The notes beneath the pieces are model-generated. The model was not told where the DNA came from. It worked only from the letters and a program-made list of their open reading frames with translations, and did not search any database. From assembly GCF_014062345.1 (NCBI RefSeq), contig NZ_JACGLS010000001.1:496001-560000 (forward strand): DNA of 64,000 bases, in the 5' to 3' direction. Positions within the stretch are counted from its first letter, which is position 1. Every line of letters begins with the position of its first letter. This document shows, one piece after another, positions 46,898-55,281 of this stretch. Source of the stretch: Tenacibaculum pelagium. GTDB lineage: Bacteria > Bacteroidota > Bacteroidia > Flavobacteriales > Flavobacteriaceae. The position numbers were made by a program, and so were the translations under genes.

Positions 46898-46933
46898 TAT
46901 TACATAAACTGTTTAGATTTAACCTTTTATTTA

Positions 46934-46941
46934 TATTTTTG
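46934..46941 (+). promoter_or_regulatory. -7 box upstream of the ECF sigma gene
   Basis: TATTTTTG, a TAnnTTTG match, ending 19 bp before the ATG at 46961. The -33 region reads TTTAG rather than TTTG. Confidence 0.42.
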
Positions 46942-46960
46942 AGCAATTACAAAATTACTG

Positions 46961-47479
46961 ATGAGTAAAGACCCTATAAAATCTGTTTGTGAACAAAAGA
47001 ATTTTGAAAGCCTTTTTAATCAACATTCACAAACTTTAAGAAACTACATTTACTACAAATGTGGAGATACTCAACAAGCTGAAGATATTGTTCAAGAAGC
47101 ATACATTAAACTGTGGGACAATTGTGCTAAGGTGTTTTTTGAAAAAGCTAAATCTTTTTTATACACCGTGGCTAATAATCGTTTTTTAAATGAAGTTGCA
47201 CATAAAAAAGTAGTACTTCAACATCAAAAAAGAAGTATCGCTCCTGACAGAACGAATGAAACTCCTCAATTTATTTTAGAAGAAGAAGAGTTTTACACTA
47301 AACTTAAAAAAGCTATTGCTGATTTACCAGAAAAACAGCGAGAGGTTTTTCTTTTAAGTAGGATTGACAAAAAAAAGTATGCTGAAATAGCAGAAATCAC
47401 AGGTATTTCGGTAAAAGCTGTTGAAAAAAGAATGAGTAAAGCCTTGCTTACTCTTAGAGATAAAATAGGGAATATTTAA
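46961..47479 (+). CDS. ECF RNA polymerase sigma factor (FecI-like)
   Basis: 172 residues with only sigma regions 2 and 4. Region 2: FNQHSQTLRNYIYYKCGDTQ and EDIVQEAYIKLWDN; region 4: LPEKQREVFLLSRIDKKKY followed by the helix-turn-helix EIAEITGISVKAVEKRMSKA. Directs RNA polymerase to a small regulon; here it is followed by its FecR-type regulator and an STN-bearing receptor, the standard layout of trans-envelope signalling. The FecR gene starts 72 bp later. Cytoplasmic. Confidence 0.95.
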   Translation: MSKDPIKSVCEQKNFESLFNQHSQTLRNYIYYKCGDTQQAEDIVQEAYIKLWDNCAKVFFEKAKSFLYTVANNRFLNEVAHKKVVLQHQKRSIAPDRTNETPQFILEEEEFYTKLKKAIADLPEKQREVFLLSRIDKKKYAEIAEITGISVKAVEKRMSKALLTLRDKIGNI

Positions 47480-47551
47480 AAAGCATTAATTAAAGTAGGG
47501 TAATTAATATTTTAAGTGTTATTAATACAAATAGCAAGAATCATTAAGAAA

Positions 47552-48475
47552 ATGAAACATAAATATAAAGATGATAATTTTTTAGCAAGATGGGTCGCCA
47601 ATGATTTGTCTCCTGAAGAGTTGAAACAATTTCAAAGCTCTGAAGATTATCAAAAATTTAAAGCTATAAACGATGCTTCTCAAAATTTAAAAGCTCCAAA
47701 TTACGATCAATCTGAGGTTTTTAAAACTATTAATGAGAAAACCTCAAACAATAGTAATAACACTAAAGTAATTAACCTTTTACCAAGCTGGATATACGGT
47801 GCTGTTGCTTCGATTGCAATAATATTTAGTTTATTCTACTTCAATAATAACAACACTGCTAATTTTTCAACTAGTTATGGTGAACAATTAACAGTTACGT
47901 TACCAGATAATTCTTTAGTACATCTTTCACCTAATTCAGTTTTAGAGTATGATAAAAAAGATTGGAAAGAAAGCAGAAATTTAGACTTAACTGGTGAAGC
48001 TTATTTTGAAGTTGAAAAAGGACAAACTTTTACTGTAAACACTACAGAAGGTAATGTTACTGTATTAGGAACAAAGTTTACAGTAAACGCATCCAACAAC
48101 TTTTTTGAAGTACATTGTTTTGAAGGAAAAGTAAAAACTTTTTCAACAAAAAATAATCACGAAACTATTTTAACTCAAGGAAAAGCATTCAGAGCTTACA
48201 ATAACAATAATGAAAATTGGGATTTTACTGAACAAAATCCGACTTGGTTAAATGGTGAGAGTAGCTTCAATAACGCTCCCTTAAACCAAGTGATTCTTGC
48301 ATTACAAAAGCAATATGATTTAAAGTTTGATACCTCTAAAATAGATACTAAAAAAAGATTCACAGGTACTTTTACACATAAAAATGTTAATATAGCATTG
48401 AAAACAGTTTTTGCTCCAATGAAAATTTCTTATACATTAGCAAAAAATAGTTCAGTTATATTAACATATAATTAA
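47552..48475 (+). CDS. FecR family anti-sigma factor
   Basis: 307 residues. The cytoplasmic N-terminus binds the sigma factor (about 1-80; FLARWVANDLSPEELKQF), one membrane helix spans about 86-106 (WIYGAVASIAIIFSLFYF), the FecR domain covers about 113-210 (SYGEQLTVTLPDNSLVHLSPNS), and a C-terminal DUF4974/STN-like domain covers about 235-305 (NNAPLNQVILALQKQYDLKF). It receives the signal from the receptor's STN domain in the periplasm and holds or releases the sigma factor. The ATG at 47552 is preferred to GTG at 47516, which adds 12 untypical residues. Its stop overlaps the receptor's ATG by one base. Confidence 0.93.
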   Translation: MKHKYKDDNFLARWVANDLSPEELKQFQSSEDYQKFKAINDASQNLKAPNYDQSEVFKTINEKTSNNSNNTKVINLLPSWIYGAVASIAIIFSLFYFNNNNTANFSTSYGEQLTVTLPDNSLVHLSPNSVLEYDKKDWKESRNLDLTGEAYFEVEKGQTFTVNTTEGNVTVLGTKFTVNASNNFFEVHCFEGKVKTFSTKNNHETILTQGKAFRAYNNNNENWDFTEQNPTWLNGESSFNNAPLNQVILALQKQYDLKFDTSKIDTKKRFTGTFTHKNVNIALKTVFAPMKISYTLAKNSSVILTYN

Positions 48476-50841
48476 TGAAGCAAAAACTAAGTATACTTTT
48501 TATATGCTTATCGATGTCTATTTTTTCACAAGAAAAAGTAGACATCGCTTTTTTTAACACACCTTTATTAGACGTTATTAACAACGTAGAGTCTAATTTT
48601 AAGGTGAAGTTTTCTTTTGATTCAAAAATTATAGAAAATGCTTTTTTTTCTTTTCAGAAAGAAAACTGCTCGCTTGAAGAACTTGTATTCGAAATTGAAA
48701 GTCAATCTTCTATTAAATTTAACCAGGTTACAAAAAGATATTATTACATAACAGTTGACGAACTGAATAAAAATTACAATCTATTAAATGAAGTTCAAAT
48801 TAGCAACTATGTTACTTCAGGAATTGATAAGAAAAAAAACGGATCTATTTCTATTTCTCCTCAAAAATTAGGGGTCTTACCAGGCTTAACAGAGCCAGAT
48901 GTATTAGAAAGTTTAAAGATAATACCTGGTGTTCAAAGCCCGAACGAAACAGCTTCCGGTATATATATAAGAGGAGGAACTCCAGACCAGAATTTAGTAT
49001 ACTGGGATGGTATAAAAATGTACTATTCGGGTCATTTTTTCGGAACATTATCTGCATTTAATCCATATACTGCTAAAGAAGTTGTACTATCTAAAAGTGG
49101 AACAGAAGCCCGTTATGGAAACCGTGTTTCAGGAGTTATTGACATTACAACAGAAGACGAGATTCCCGAAAAAACTTCTGGAGGTTTTGGATTTAACATG
49201 ACCCATGCTGATGCTTTTTTCAGAATCCCTATTTCAAATAAAATTGCAGTCACTGTTTCCGGAAGAAGGTCTTTTACTGATATTTTAAAAACATTTACAT
49301 TCGATAAATTATCAACCAGAGTATTTCAAACGTTTGATGCAAATCAAGAAAGAAACATTCTTAGCCGTAATATTAAATTTGAAAGAGATAATGAATTTTA
49401 TTTTGCTGATGTATCTTCAAAATTAGTCTACAAACCATCTATAGATGAATCTTTAGCCCTTAACTTCTTATACACAAGAAATAAGTTATTTAACAAGTTT
49501 AACATTCCTTTTTACAAAGATTTATATACCGATAATCTTAACATAAAGAATAAAGGTATTAGCTTTATTTGGGAGAAAAAATTAACTCCACAATTAACTC
49601 ATAATTTTAAAACTTATTTTTCTAATTTTGATTTAGATTATGCAGCAAACTACAGTTATATAAATAATTTTCTTGTTCAAAAATCTACTAAATCTAACCA
49701 AGTTAAAGATTTCGGCTTATCATACAACTTAAATTACCACACCAATAAAAGAACTAATTTACTTTTCGGATATGATTTTACGTCTAATGAAACCTCATAT
49801 AACTTAACTTATTTAGCAGACTTAAACAACGAAAATATTTTAAATACAATTCAAAAAGATAAAGGAACAAATAATACCCATTCATTATTCGGAGAATATA
49901 TTTATGACAACGATACTTGGAGAGTAAATTCTGGATTACGATTAAACTATTTTTCAAAAATTAAAAAAACTGTCTTAGAACCTCGTTTTTATTTAGAGCG
50001 AAAACTAAATCAACACTTCTCATTTAAAGGGTCTTTTGAAAAAAAACACCAAACGCTCAGTCAGATAATCGAGTTTCAAACTTCAAGTTTAGGATTTGAT
50101 TTAGAAAATCAAGTATGGGCACAAATTAACAATGATAATATCCCTCTTCAAAAAAGTTTTCAAATCTCTTATGGTTTTTCTTTTAACAAAAACAATTGGA
50201 AAATAGATATTGACCGTTATGTTAAGACAGTTAGTGGAATGACCTCTCAAACTAATGGGTACAATGACCAAACAACAGATTTTTCAAGAGGTAAAGGATA
50301 TGTTTTTGGATTAGATGTTCTTATTAATAAACGTTTTAACAACTATAGAACTTGGGTAAACTATTCACACACCAAAAACCGTTTTAAGTTTCTTGATTTA
50401 GAAAATAAGTTTTTTCCTGCGAATCATGACATCACAAATTATTTTGCATGGTCCCATGCCTATAAGTTAAACAATTACGAATTTTCTCTGGGGTGGAATT
50501 ACAGAACAGGCAACCCATATACTCCTATATATGATTTTAGAATAAATTCTGATGGTTTTCCTTCAATAATTTTAGATACAGATAATATTAATGCTAAACG
50601 TCTACCAGACTATCAAAGAGTTGACGGATCGGTAACTTATTCATTTAATTTTTCTGAAAACTGGAAAGGGAAATTAGGCTTTTCAATATTAAACATTTTT
50701 AATAAAAAGAACCTATTGAGTAGAACTTACACCTCAGTTCCTACTATAAATTCAAATAACCAAATAACTTATCAATTAGAACAAGTTGATAGAAAATCTT
50801 TAGGAATAACACCTAATTTAGTATTTAGGGTTAGTTTCTAA
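48475..50841 (+). CDS. STN-domain TonB-dependent outer-membrane receptor (FecA-like transducer)
   Basis: 788 residues. Signal peptide (1-18, ending SIFSQEK), an STN signalling domain (about 22-98, FFNTPLLDVINNVESNFKV), a plug domain (about 105-225, LPGLTEPDVLESLKIIPGVQ, GIYIRGGTPDQNLVYWDG) and a 22-strand-type barrel ending TPNLVFRVSF. Outer-membrane importer that both transports a ligand and signals through the FecR protein to the sigma factor encoded just upstream. There is no carboxypeptidase-like regulatory domain, unusual among Bacteroidota receptors but expected for STN types. The ligand is unknown; iron specificity is not supported. Ends at a bidirectional terminator. Confidence 0.93.
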   Translation: MKQKLSILFICLSMSIFSQEKVDIAFFNTPLLDVINNVESNFKVKFSFDSKIIENAFFSFQKENCSLEELVFEIESQSSIKFNQVTKRYYYITVDELNKNYNLLNEVQISNYVTSGIDKKKNGSISISPQKLGVLPGLTEPDVLESLKIIPGVQSPNETASGIYIRGGTPDQNLVYWDGIKMYYSGHFFGTLSAFNPYTAKEVVLSKSGTEARYGNRVSGVIDITTEDEIPEKTSGGFGFNMTHADAFFRIPISNKIAVTVSGRRSFTDILKTFTFDKLSTRVFQTFDANQERNILSRNIKFERDNEFYFADVSSKLVYKPSIDESLALNFLYTRNKLFNKFNIPFYKDLYTDNLNIKNKGISFIWEKKLTPQLTHNFKTYFSNFDLDYAANYSYINNFLVQKSTKSNQVKDFGLSYNLNYHTNKRTNLLFGYDFTSNETSYNLTYLADLNNENILNTIQKDKGTNNTHSLFGEYIYDNDTWRVNSGLRLNYFSKIKKTVLEPRFYLERKLNQHFSFKGSFEKKHQTLSQIIEFQTSSLGFDLENQVWAQINNDNIPLQKSFQISYGFSFNKNNWKIDIDRYVKTVSGMTSQTNGYNDQTTDFSRGKGYVFGLDVLINKRFNNYRTWVNYSHTKNRFKFLDLENKFFPANHDITNYFAWSHAYKLNNYEFSLGWNYRTGNPYTPIYDFRINSDGFPSIILDTDNINAKRLPDYQRVDGSVTYSFNFSENWKGKLGFSILNIFNKKNLLSRTYTSVPTINSNNQITYQLEQVDRKSLGITPNLVFRVSF

Positions 50842-50845
50842 CAAT

Positions 50846-50877
50846 AAAAAAACTTCACCTTTAGTGAAGCTTTTTTT
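50846..50877. terminator. bidirectional terminator
   Basis: Stem CTTCAC/GTGAAG (50853-50858 with 50864-50869) with seven A before and seven T after, between the convergent receptor and GlmU-like genes. Confidence 0.82.
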
Positions 50878-50879
50878 AT

Positions 50880-52055
50880 TTAATAATTTCTGTATTTTTT
50901 TGTTTCTTCAAACACGTGTTCAAGAATTTTCTTTTCCTTATCGTCAAATTCTATACTACGCCTTTTCATTACAACTTCTGCTACTTCAAAAACCTTATTT
51001 GTTTTATACTCTGTAAACCCAGAAGCTCCTCCCCAACTATAAGATGGCACAAAATTTCTTGGGAAACCGCTACCAAAAATATTAGCAGAAACTCCAACAA
51101 CTGTTCCTGTATTAAACATAGTGTTAATTCCACACTTAGAATGGTCTCCCATCATTAACCCGCAAAATTGTAATCCTGTTTTTGCAAAACGTCCAATTTC
51201 ATAATTCCATAATTTAACTTCAGCATAGTTATTTTTTAAGTTAGAATTGTTACTATCTGCACCTATATTACACCACTCTCCTAAAACTGAATTTCCTAAA
51301 AAGCCATCATGACCTTTATTAGAATATCCCATTAAAACAGAATTATTTACCTCACCTCCTACTTTACAATGCGGGCCTAAAGTTGTTGCTCCATAAATTT
51401 TAGCTCCTAATTTTAATACTGAACTCTCACACATTGCCAAAGCTCCTCTAACTACGACACCTTCCATTACTTCTGCATTCTTACCTATGTAGATTGGTCC
51501 GTTTGTAGCATTTAAAGTCGCGAAAGTTAACTTCACTCCTTCCTCTAGAAAAATATCTTCTCTTTTAACACAGTTTACCGTTTCTGGAATTGGTTCGGAT
51601 GTTCTACCTTCCGTAATTAAATCGAAATCAGCTCGAATAGCTTTATCGTTTAATGAAAAAATGTCCCAAGTATTTTTAATCTGGATTAATTCATCATCAA
51701 ATTCTATTTGCTCATAATTTGAAAAATCAACTTCATCTTGTGTATCACTTGTATAAAAAGCAATTACATCTTCGTCTTTAAATATCGCTTGATTCTGAGT
51801 TAAATTCTGAACCATCTCAACCAAAGGTTTTGTTGGTAAAAACGATGCGTTTAACATTACGTTTTCTTCCATTTCAACCATAGGATACTTTTCTTCTAAA
51901 TATTCCTCGGTAATTGTTGTAGTAGTTAAACCTAAATGCTTTTCCCACTTCTCTCTAATGGTTAAAATACCTACTCTAATATCTGCAACTGGTCTTGTAT
52001 ATGTAAAAGGTAATAATGCAGTACGCACATCACCATCAAATAAAATATAATTCAT
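50880..52055 (-). CDS. GlmU family protein / putative sugar nucleotidyltransferase
   Basis: 391 residues from MNYILFDGDVRTALLPFTY. The N-terminal half is a reduced nucleotidyltransferase-like domain (about 1-170; TYTRPVADIRVGILTIREKW); the C-terminal half is a left-handed beta-helix of hexapeptide repeats (about 185-345; GPIYIGKNAEVMEGVVVRG, AKIYGATTLGPHCKVGGEVN). Such proteins are conserved in Bacteroidota and annotated as GlmU-like, but the true activity, whether sugar-phosphate nucleotidyl transfer or acyl transfer, is not known to me. The ATG at 52055 fits a strong promoter at 52080-52109; the longer frame to 52097 would start inside it. Confidence 0.87.
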   Translation of the reverse strand: MNYILFDGDVRTALLPFTYTRPVADIRVGILTIREKWEKHLGLTTTTITEEYLEEKYPMVEMEENVMLNASFLPTKPLVEMVQNLTQNQAIFKDEDVIAFYTSDTQDEVDFSNYEQIEFDDELIQIKNTWDIFSLNDKAIRADFDLITEGRTSEPIPETVNCVKREDIFLEEGVKLTFATLNATNGPIYIGKNAEVMEGVVVRGALAMCESSVLKLGAKIYGATTLGPHCKVGGEVNNSVLMGYSNKGHDGFLGNSVLGEWCNIGADSNNSNLKNNYAEVKLWNYEIGRFAKTGLQFCGLMMGDHSKCGINTMFNTGTVVGVSANIFGSGFPRNFVPSYSWGGASGFTEYKTNKVFEVAEVVMKRRSIEFDDKEKKILEHVFEETKKYRNY

Positions 52056-52079
52056 CTGTATAATTTTTTTGAAGCAACA

Positions 52080-52109
52080 CAAACTTACTACTTTCAATTC
52101 ATTTTACAA
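52080..52109 (-). promoter_or_regulatory. promoter of the GlmU-like gene
   Basis: Minus strand TTG (52109-52107), 19 bp, TAAGTTTG (52087-52080). Predicted start near 52074, leader about 19 nt. Confidence 0.6.
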
Positions 52110-52125
52110 GTCAAAATATTAATCT

Positions 52126-52133
52126 TACTTTTG
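52126..52133 (+). promoter_or_regulatory. -7 box upstream of the small membrane protein gene
   Basis: TACTTTTG on the plus strand, 33 bp before the ATG at 52167. The -33 position is not TTTG; it overlaps the divergent promoter region at 52080-52109. Confidence 0.42.
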
Positions 52134-52166
52134 TTATAATAACATATTCTCATATATCTTTTTACT

Positions 52167-52553
52167 ATGAAAAAAATTTTAGGTTTAATTCTTATTATTA
52201 TAGCCTTAATCGCTGCATTTTATTACGCTTTTATTTATTATATACCATATAGTGAAGGTGTTCGTTCTGGCGAACTAATAAAAATTAGCCATAAAGGTGT
52301 TTTAGTAAAAACATGGGAGGGTGAAATTAGTCAAGGAATTTCTGGAGCACAAATATTTGCTTTTTCAATTGAAGATAGCCAAGAGAAAGTTATTAAAGAC
52401 TTACAGAAGTTTCAAGGGAGGTATGTAAAAGTAACTTATAAAGAGCGCTATGGAACATTCTTTTGGTTGGGAGATACTAAGTATTTTATTACTAATGTAG
52501 AAGAAGAACAGTCGCCACATTTTAGAGGTATAAATAATGGCAATGAGCAATAA
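52167..52553 (+). CDS. small conserved membrane protein, unknown function
   Basis: 128 residues. One N-terminal membrane helix (about 4-25, ILGLILIIIALIAAFYYAF) and a small beta-rich domain (about 38-115; SGELIKISHKGVLVKTWEGE, YVKVTYKERYG, YFITNVE). Similar proteins are widespread in flavobacteria, sometimes carrying misleading enzyme names; I see no catalytic motif. Possibly signal-anchored to the inner membrane with the domain outside. It overlaps the thioesterase gene by 17 bp, so translation is coupled. Confidence 0.8.
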   Translation: MKKILGLILIIIALIAAFYYAFIYYIPYSEGVRSGELIKISHKGVLVKTWEGEISQGISGAQIFAFSIEDSQEKVIKDLQKFQGRYVKVTYKERYGTFFWLGDTKYFITNVEEEQSPHFRGINNGNEQ

Positions 52554-53091
52554 AACCTATAAACACGTAACCGAAACTCGCATCACTATTTCAGAATTGA
52601 TGCTGCCTTCTCACGCTAATTTTAGCGGTAAAATTCATGGTGGTTATATTTTATCATTACTCGACCAAATAGCCTTTGCATGTGCTTCTAAACATTCTGG
52701 TGAATATTGTGTTACTGCATCTGTAGATACTGTTGATTTTTTAAATCCTATTGAAGTTGGCGAATTGGTTACCATGCGCGCATCGGTAAATTATGTTGGT
52801 AAAACCTCGATGGTTGTTGGTGTTCGTGTAGAGTCAGAAAACATAAGAACTGGAGAAAAAAAACATTGTAACTCTTCTTATTTCACAATGGTTGCTAAAG
52901 ATAAAAACGGAAATAGTGTTACCGTTCCTGGTTTAATTGTTAATGATGAGCTTGAAGTTCGTCGTTTTTTAAAAGCTATTAAACGTATTGAAATGAAAAA
53001 GAAACGTCAAGATGAATTTGATAGTGACGATTTTGTTCCGCATAACTACATTAAAGACTTAGAGAATTATAATGTAAAAATTGAACTCTAA
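52537..53091 (+). CDS. acyl-CoA thioesterase (hotdog fold)
   Basis: 184 residues. Hotdog-fold hydrolase of the YciA/BFIT group cleaving acyl-CoA thioesters. The family signature HANFSGKIHGGYILSLLDQ carries the conserved HGG and catalytic Asp; NYVGKTSMVVGVRVESENI follows. The tail is charged (KRIEMKKKRQDEFDSDDF). ATG at 52537, or 52543 (MSNKTYK), within the end of the upstream gene. Cytoplasmic; probably in one transcript with the membrane protein and the cyclase-family gene, 3 bp downstream. Chain-length preference unknown. Confidence 0.92.
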   Translation: MAMSNKTYKHVTETRITISELMLPSHANFSGKIHGGYILSLLDQIAFACASKHSGEYCVTASVDTVDFLNPIEVGELVTMRASVNYVGKTSMVVGVRVESENIRTGEKKHCNSSYFTMVAKDKNGNSVTVPGLIVNDELEVRRFLKAIKRIEMKKKRQDEFDSDDFVPHNYIKDLENYNVKIEL

Positions 53092-53094
53092 TTC

Positions 53095-53787
53095 ATGCCA
53101 GAAATTATTGATTTAAGTCAGGAAATATATGACGGAATGCCTGTTTACAAAAGTCTTCCTCAAGTAAAAATGAGTGTTCATAATACACATGAAGAATGGG
53201 ATAATATTAAAAACCCTGCTACTCAAACTCCAGCCGTATATAAATTAGAATTAGGAGAACACACAGGTACACATGTAGATGCCATAAACCATATGGCAGC
53301 AAAGCATGAAGGAAAATCGATTGACACCATGCCTCTTTCTATGTTTTATACAGAAGGTATTTGTTTAGATTTTTCTCATAAAAACTTACAAGAGCTCATC
53401 ACATCAAATGATGTTAAAAATGCTTTAAATAAAGACAATTTAACTATTAAGAAAGGCGACACGGTTCTTTTATACACCAATCATTATCGTAAACATTTTA
53501 ATACTGAGAATTGGAGCAAAGGCCCAGGTGTTACAGCTGAATGTGCTACTTGGTTAGGTGAACAAAAAATTGCAGCTTTTGGTGTTGAAACGATGTCTCC
53601 TGGAGTACCCAAAGTTTCAAATAAAGAAGTGCATCATATCTGTGGTGAACTAAATTTTACCCATTATGAAAACATGATAAACCTCCATAAATTAATTAAC
53701 AGAGGAAGGTTTCGTTTTATAGGGTTGCCTTTAAAAATAAGAGGAGGAACTGGTTCTCCTGTAAGAGCAGTTGCCATTTTTGAATAA
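53095..53787 (+). CDS. cyclase family metal hydrolase (kynurenine-formamidase-like)
   Basis: 230 residues of the cyclase/KynB family, metal-dependent amide hydrolases. The signature EHTGTHVDAINHM (HxGTHxDxxxH) near residue 60 binds two metals; YTNHYRKHF, FGVETMSPGV and RFIGLPLKIRGGTGSPVRAV follow in family order. Some members hydrolyse N-formylkynurenine; no tryptophan-degradation gene lies nearby, so this specificity is not claimed. Cytoplasmic. Starts 3 bp after the thioesterase. No terminator is seen before the accessory genes at 53886. Confidence 0.9.
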   Translation: MPEIIDLSQEIYDGMPVYKSLPQVKMSVHNTHEEWDNIKNPATQTPAVYKLELGEHTGTHVDAINHMAAKHEGKSIDTMPLSMFYTEGICLDFSHKNLQELITSNDVKNALNKDNLTIKKGDTVLLYTNHYRKHFNTENWSKGPGVTAECATWLGEQKIAAFGVETMSPGVPKVSNKEVHHICGELNFTHYENMINLHKLINRGRFRFIGLPLKIRGGTGSPVRAVAIFE

Positions 53788-53885
53788 AAAAACAATCTTT
53801 CTGCTCTTGATATTCAATGTTAAAAAATTAACTTCGCCAACTATCAGTTACAAGTCATTAAAAAAGGCTTATAATATTAACAGTT

Positions 53886-54323
53886 ATGAAAAAACTTTTT
53901 ACCTGCATTATAACATTCCTATTACTTTCGTGTTCCGAAAATAAAACAGATTGTGAAGAATACTCTTCTGCATATTGGACAACAACAATGTTTGGAAAAC
54001 CTCACAATACTAGAATTGAGGGAGAAAACGTTACTATTCGAAAAGCCTTTTCAGATATTAAAAAATCAAATACTGAAATTGAACCGAGAAATGGATTTAT
54101 AACATTACGGCTGAATATAGACAAATATGGTAATTACTGCAATCAAGAAAACTTTCAAATAAATACACAATACAAACCTATAGAATTTAATAATGGCAAG
54201 TTAATTAAAGAACTTGAACAGGTTTCAAGAAATTTAAGTGGTTGGAAAAATGATACAGAAACGAAAACGTATTACCTAATTAGACTAACAATTAAAAACG
54301 GACGAATTGAAGAAATTTTTTAA
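53886..54323 (+). CDS. putative small lipoprotein, accessory
   Basis: 145 residues, not recognised. Lipoprotein signal KLFTCIITFLLLSCSENK (lipobox LLSC), mature part with WTTTMFGKPHNTRIEGE, NGFITLRLNIDKYGNYCNQ and TKTYYLIRLTIKNGRIEEIF. The pattern of a short strand followed by 'DKYGN' and a C-terminal strand is reminiscent of TonB_C-like periplasmic domains of Bacteroidota, but similarity is too weak to name. Its end overlaps the next gene by 17 bp. Lies in a stretch that looks inserted between the cyclase gene and carB. Confidence 0.7.
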   Translation: MKKLFTCIITFLLLSCSENKTDCEEYSSAYWTTTMFGKPHNTRIEGENVTIRKAFSDIKKSNTEIEPRNGFITLRLNIDKYGNYCNQENFQINTQYKPIEFNNGKLIKELEQVSRNLSGWKNDTETKTYYLIRLTIKNGRIEEIF

Positions 54324-55077
54324 AATAGTTGGCGCCATAATTGGAATAATTTTGATTTTAGTAATCGGAATTGCGATCTATGGTTATTTCAAGGGAAAAA
54401 AAATGATTGAGAAAGTCAAAGAGAATTCTCAAAGAATTGAAAACTTCGAATCTAATAATAGTAAAGACTATATGGAATATTCAGTTGTAAAATTTAATAA
54501 AGCAGGAGACTTTCATACAGGTTTTATCTATCTCAATAAAGCAGTTGAATTAAATCCTTCTTCACATTTAGGCTATAGAGGTTGGATTAGATTAAGAAAA
54601 ATACGTGATTATGACAACGCCTTATCAGATTTCAATCAACTTGATAGCTTAACACCAAATTTTGTAGATACAGCTTGGGGAGAAAACATTGACTTTTTAC
54701 GAGGAGAGTGTTATTTCGGAAAAAAAGACTACAAAAAAGCAATTGGAAATTTTAACCTAAATATTATAAACAATAAAGAAGATTGGGTAGATATCCACAC
54801 TTTTGTTTATTTAGGACTTTGTGAGTATGAACTTGGAAATTACAAGAAAGCTATATCTGAATTTGAACGAGCTTTAAAGCAATCTGAATTTACACCTGAA
54901 TCCTATTTTGGAATTGCAAAAGCATATAAAAAACTTGGAGAAATTGAGAAAGCAAATGAGAATATTTTAAATGCAGAAAAGAATATTGCTTATAAAAGGA
55001 ATGATATTTATAACGAATTTTTGAACGAAATTTATCTTTCTGAAATATTAGAATTCAAAAAACAATTGAACAAATAA
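54307..55077 (+). CDS. membrane-anchored TPR protein, accessory
   Basis: 256 residues. N-terminal membrane helix (about 7-28, IVGAIIGIILILVIGIAIYG), then four or five tetratricopeptide repeats (about 50-235; AGDFHTGFIYLNKAVELNP, DYDNALSDFNQL, YKKAIGNFNL, GNYKKAISEFERALKQSE). The start is TTG at 54307 inside the end of the lipoprotein gene, so the two are coupled. TPRs mediate protein contacts; partner unknown. Followed by the structured element at 55084-55210. Confidence 0.8.
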   Translation: MKKFFKIVGAIIGIILILVIGIAIYGYFKGKKMIEKVKENSQRIENFESNNSKDYMEYSVVKFNKAGDFHTGFIYLNKAVELNPSSHLGYRGWIRLRKIRDYDNALSDFNQLDSLTPNFVDTAWGENIDFLRGECYFGKKDYKKAIGNFNLNIINNKEDWVDIHTFVYLGLCEYELGNYKKAISEFERALKQSEFTPESYFGIAKAYKKLGEIEKANENILNAEKNIAYKRNDIYNEFLNEIYLSEILEFKKQLNK

Positions 55078-55083
55078 CTATTT

Positions 55084-55210
55084 ACAACAACGTGTATAAT
55101 TAATTACTACTACTCGTCTACCTACGAAAATCCTAGCGGATTTTCTATTAGTTTTGTATTTGTAAAATTAGTTACTGAAATACACAACAAACCATACACC
55201 AACCGTTAGC
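55084..55210 (+). repeat. structured intergenic element with nested inverted repeats
   Basis: About 127 bp between the TPR gene and the terminator at 55229. The outer arms GTGTAT (55092-55097) and ATACAC (55194-55199) are complementary, an AACG/CGTT pair lies outside them, and an internal hairpin AAAATCC-TAGC-GGATTTT sits at 55127-55144. It ends CAACCGTTAGC. From memory, similar sequence flanks accessory genes in other flavobacteria. It is not a standard attC (its 3' box reads GTTAGCG, not GTTRRRY) and no second copy is in this window. Confidence 0.45.
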
Positions 55211-55228
55211 GAAAGAAATAAAAACCAT

Positions 55229-55264
55229 AAAAAAACCGAAGTGAATTTCACTTCGGTTTTTTTT
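55229..55264. terminator. bidirectional terminator
   Basis: 13-bp stem (AAAACCGAAGTGA/TCACTTCGGTTTT, 55232-55244 with 55248-55260) with A and T runs, between the TPR gene and carB. Confidence 0.87.
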
Positions 55265-55281
55265 ATTTATAGCTTGTTATT

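Noticed and set aside
48475..50841. Iron/siderophore receptor call
   Set aside because: The FecA-like layout reflects signalling only; no iron-related gene or ligand motif supports it.
53095..53787. Kynurenine formamidase name
   Set aside because: Family motif present, but no tryptophan-pathway context and the family has varied substrates.
55084..55210. Integron attC site
   Set aside because: The 3' box GTTAGCG does not fit GTTRRRY, the 5' box does not fit RYYYAAC, and no integrase or second site is present.
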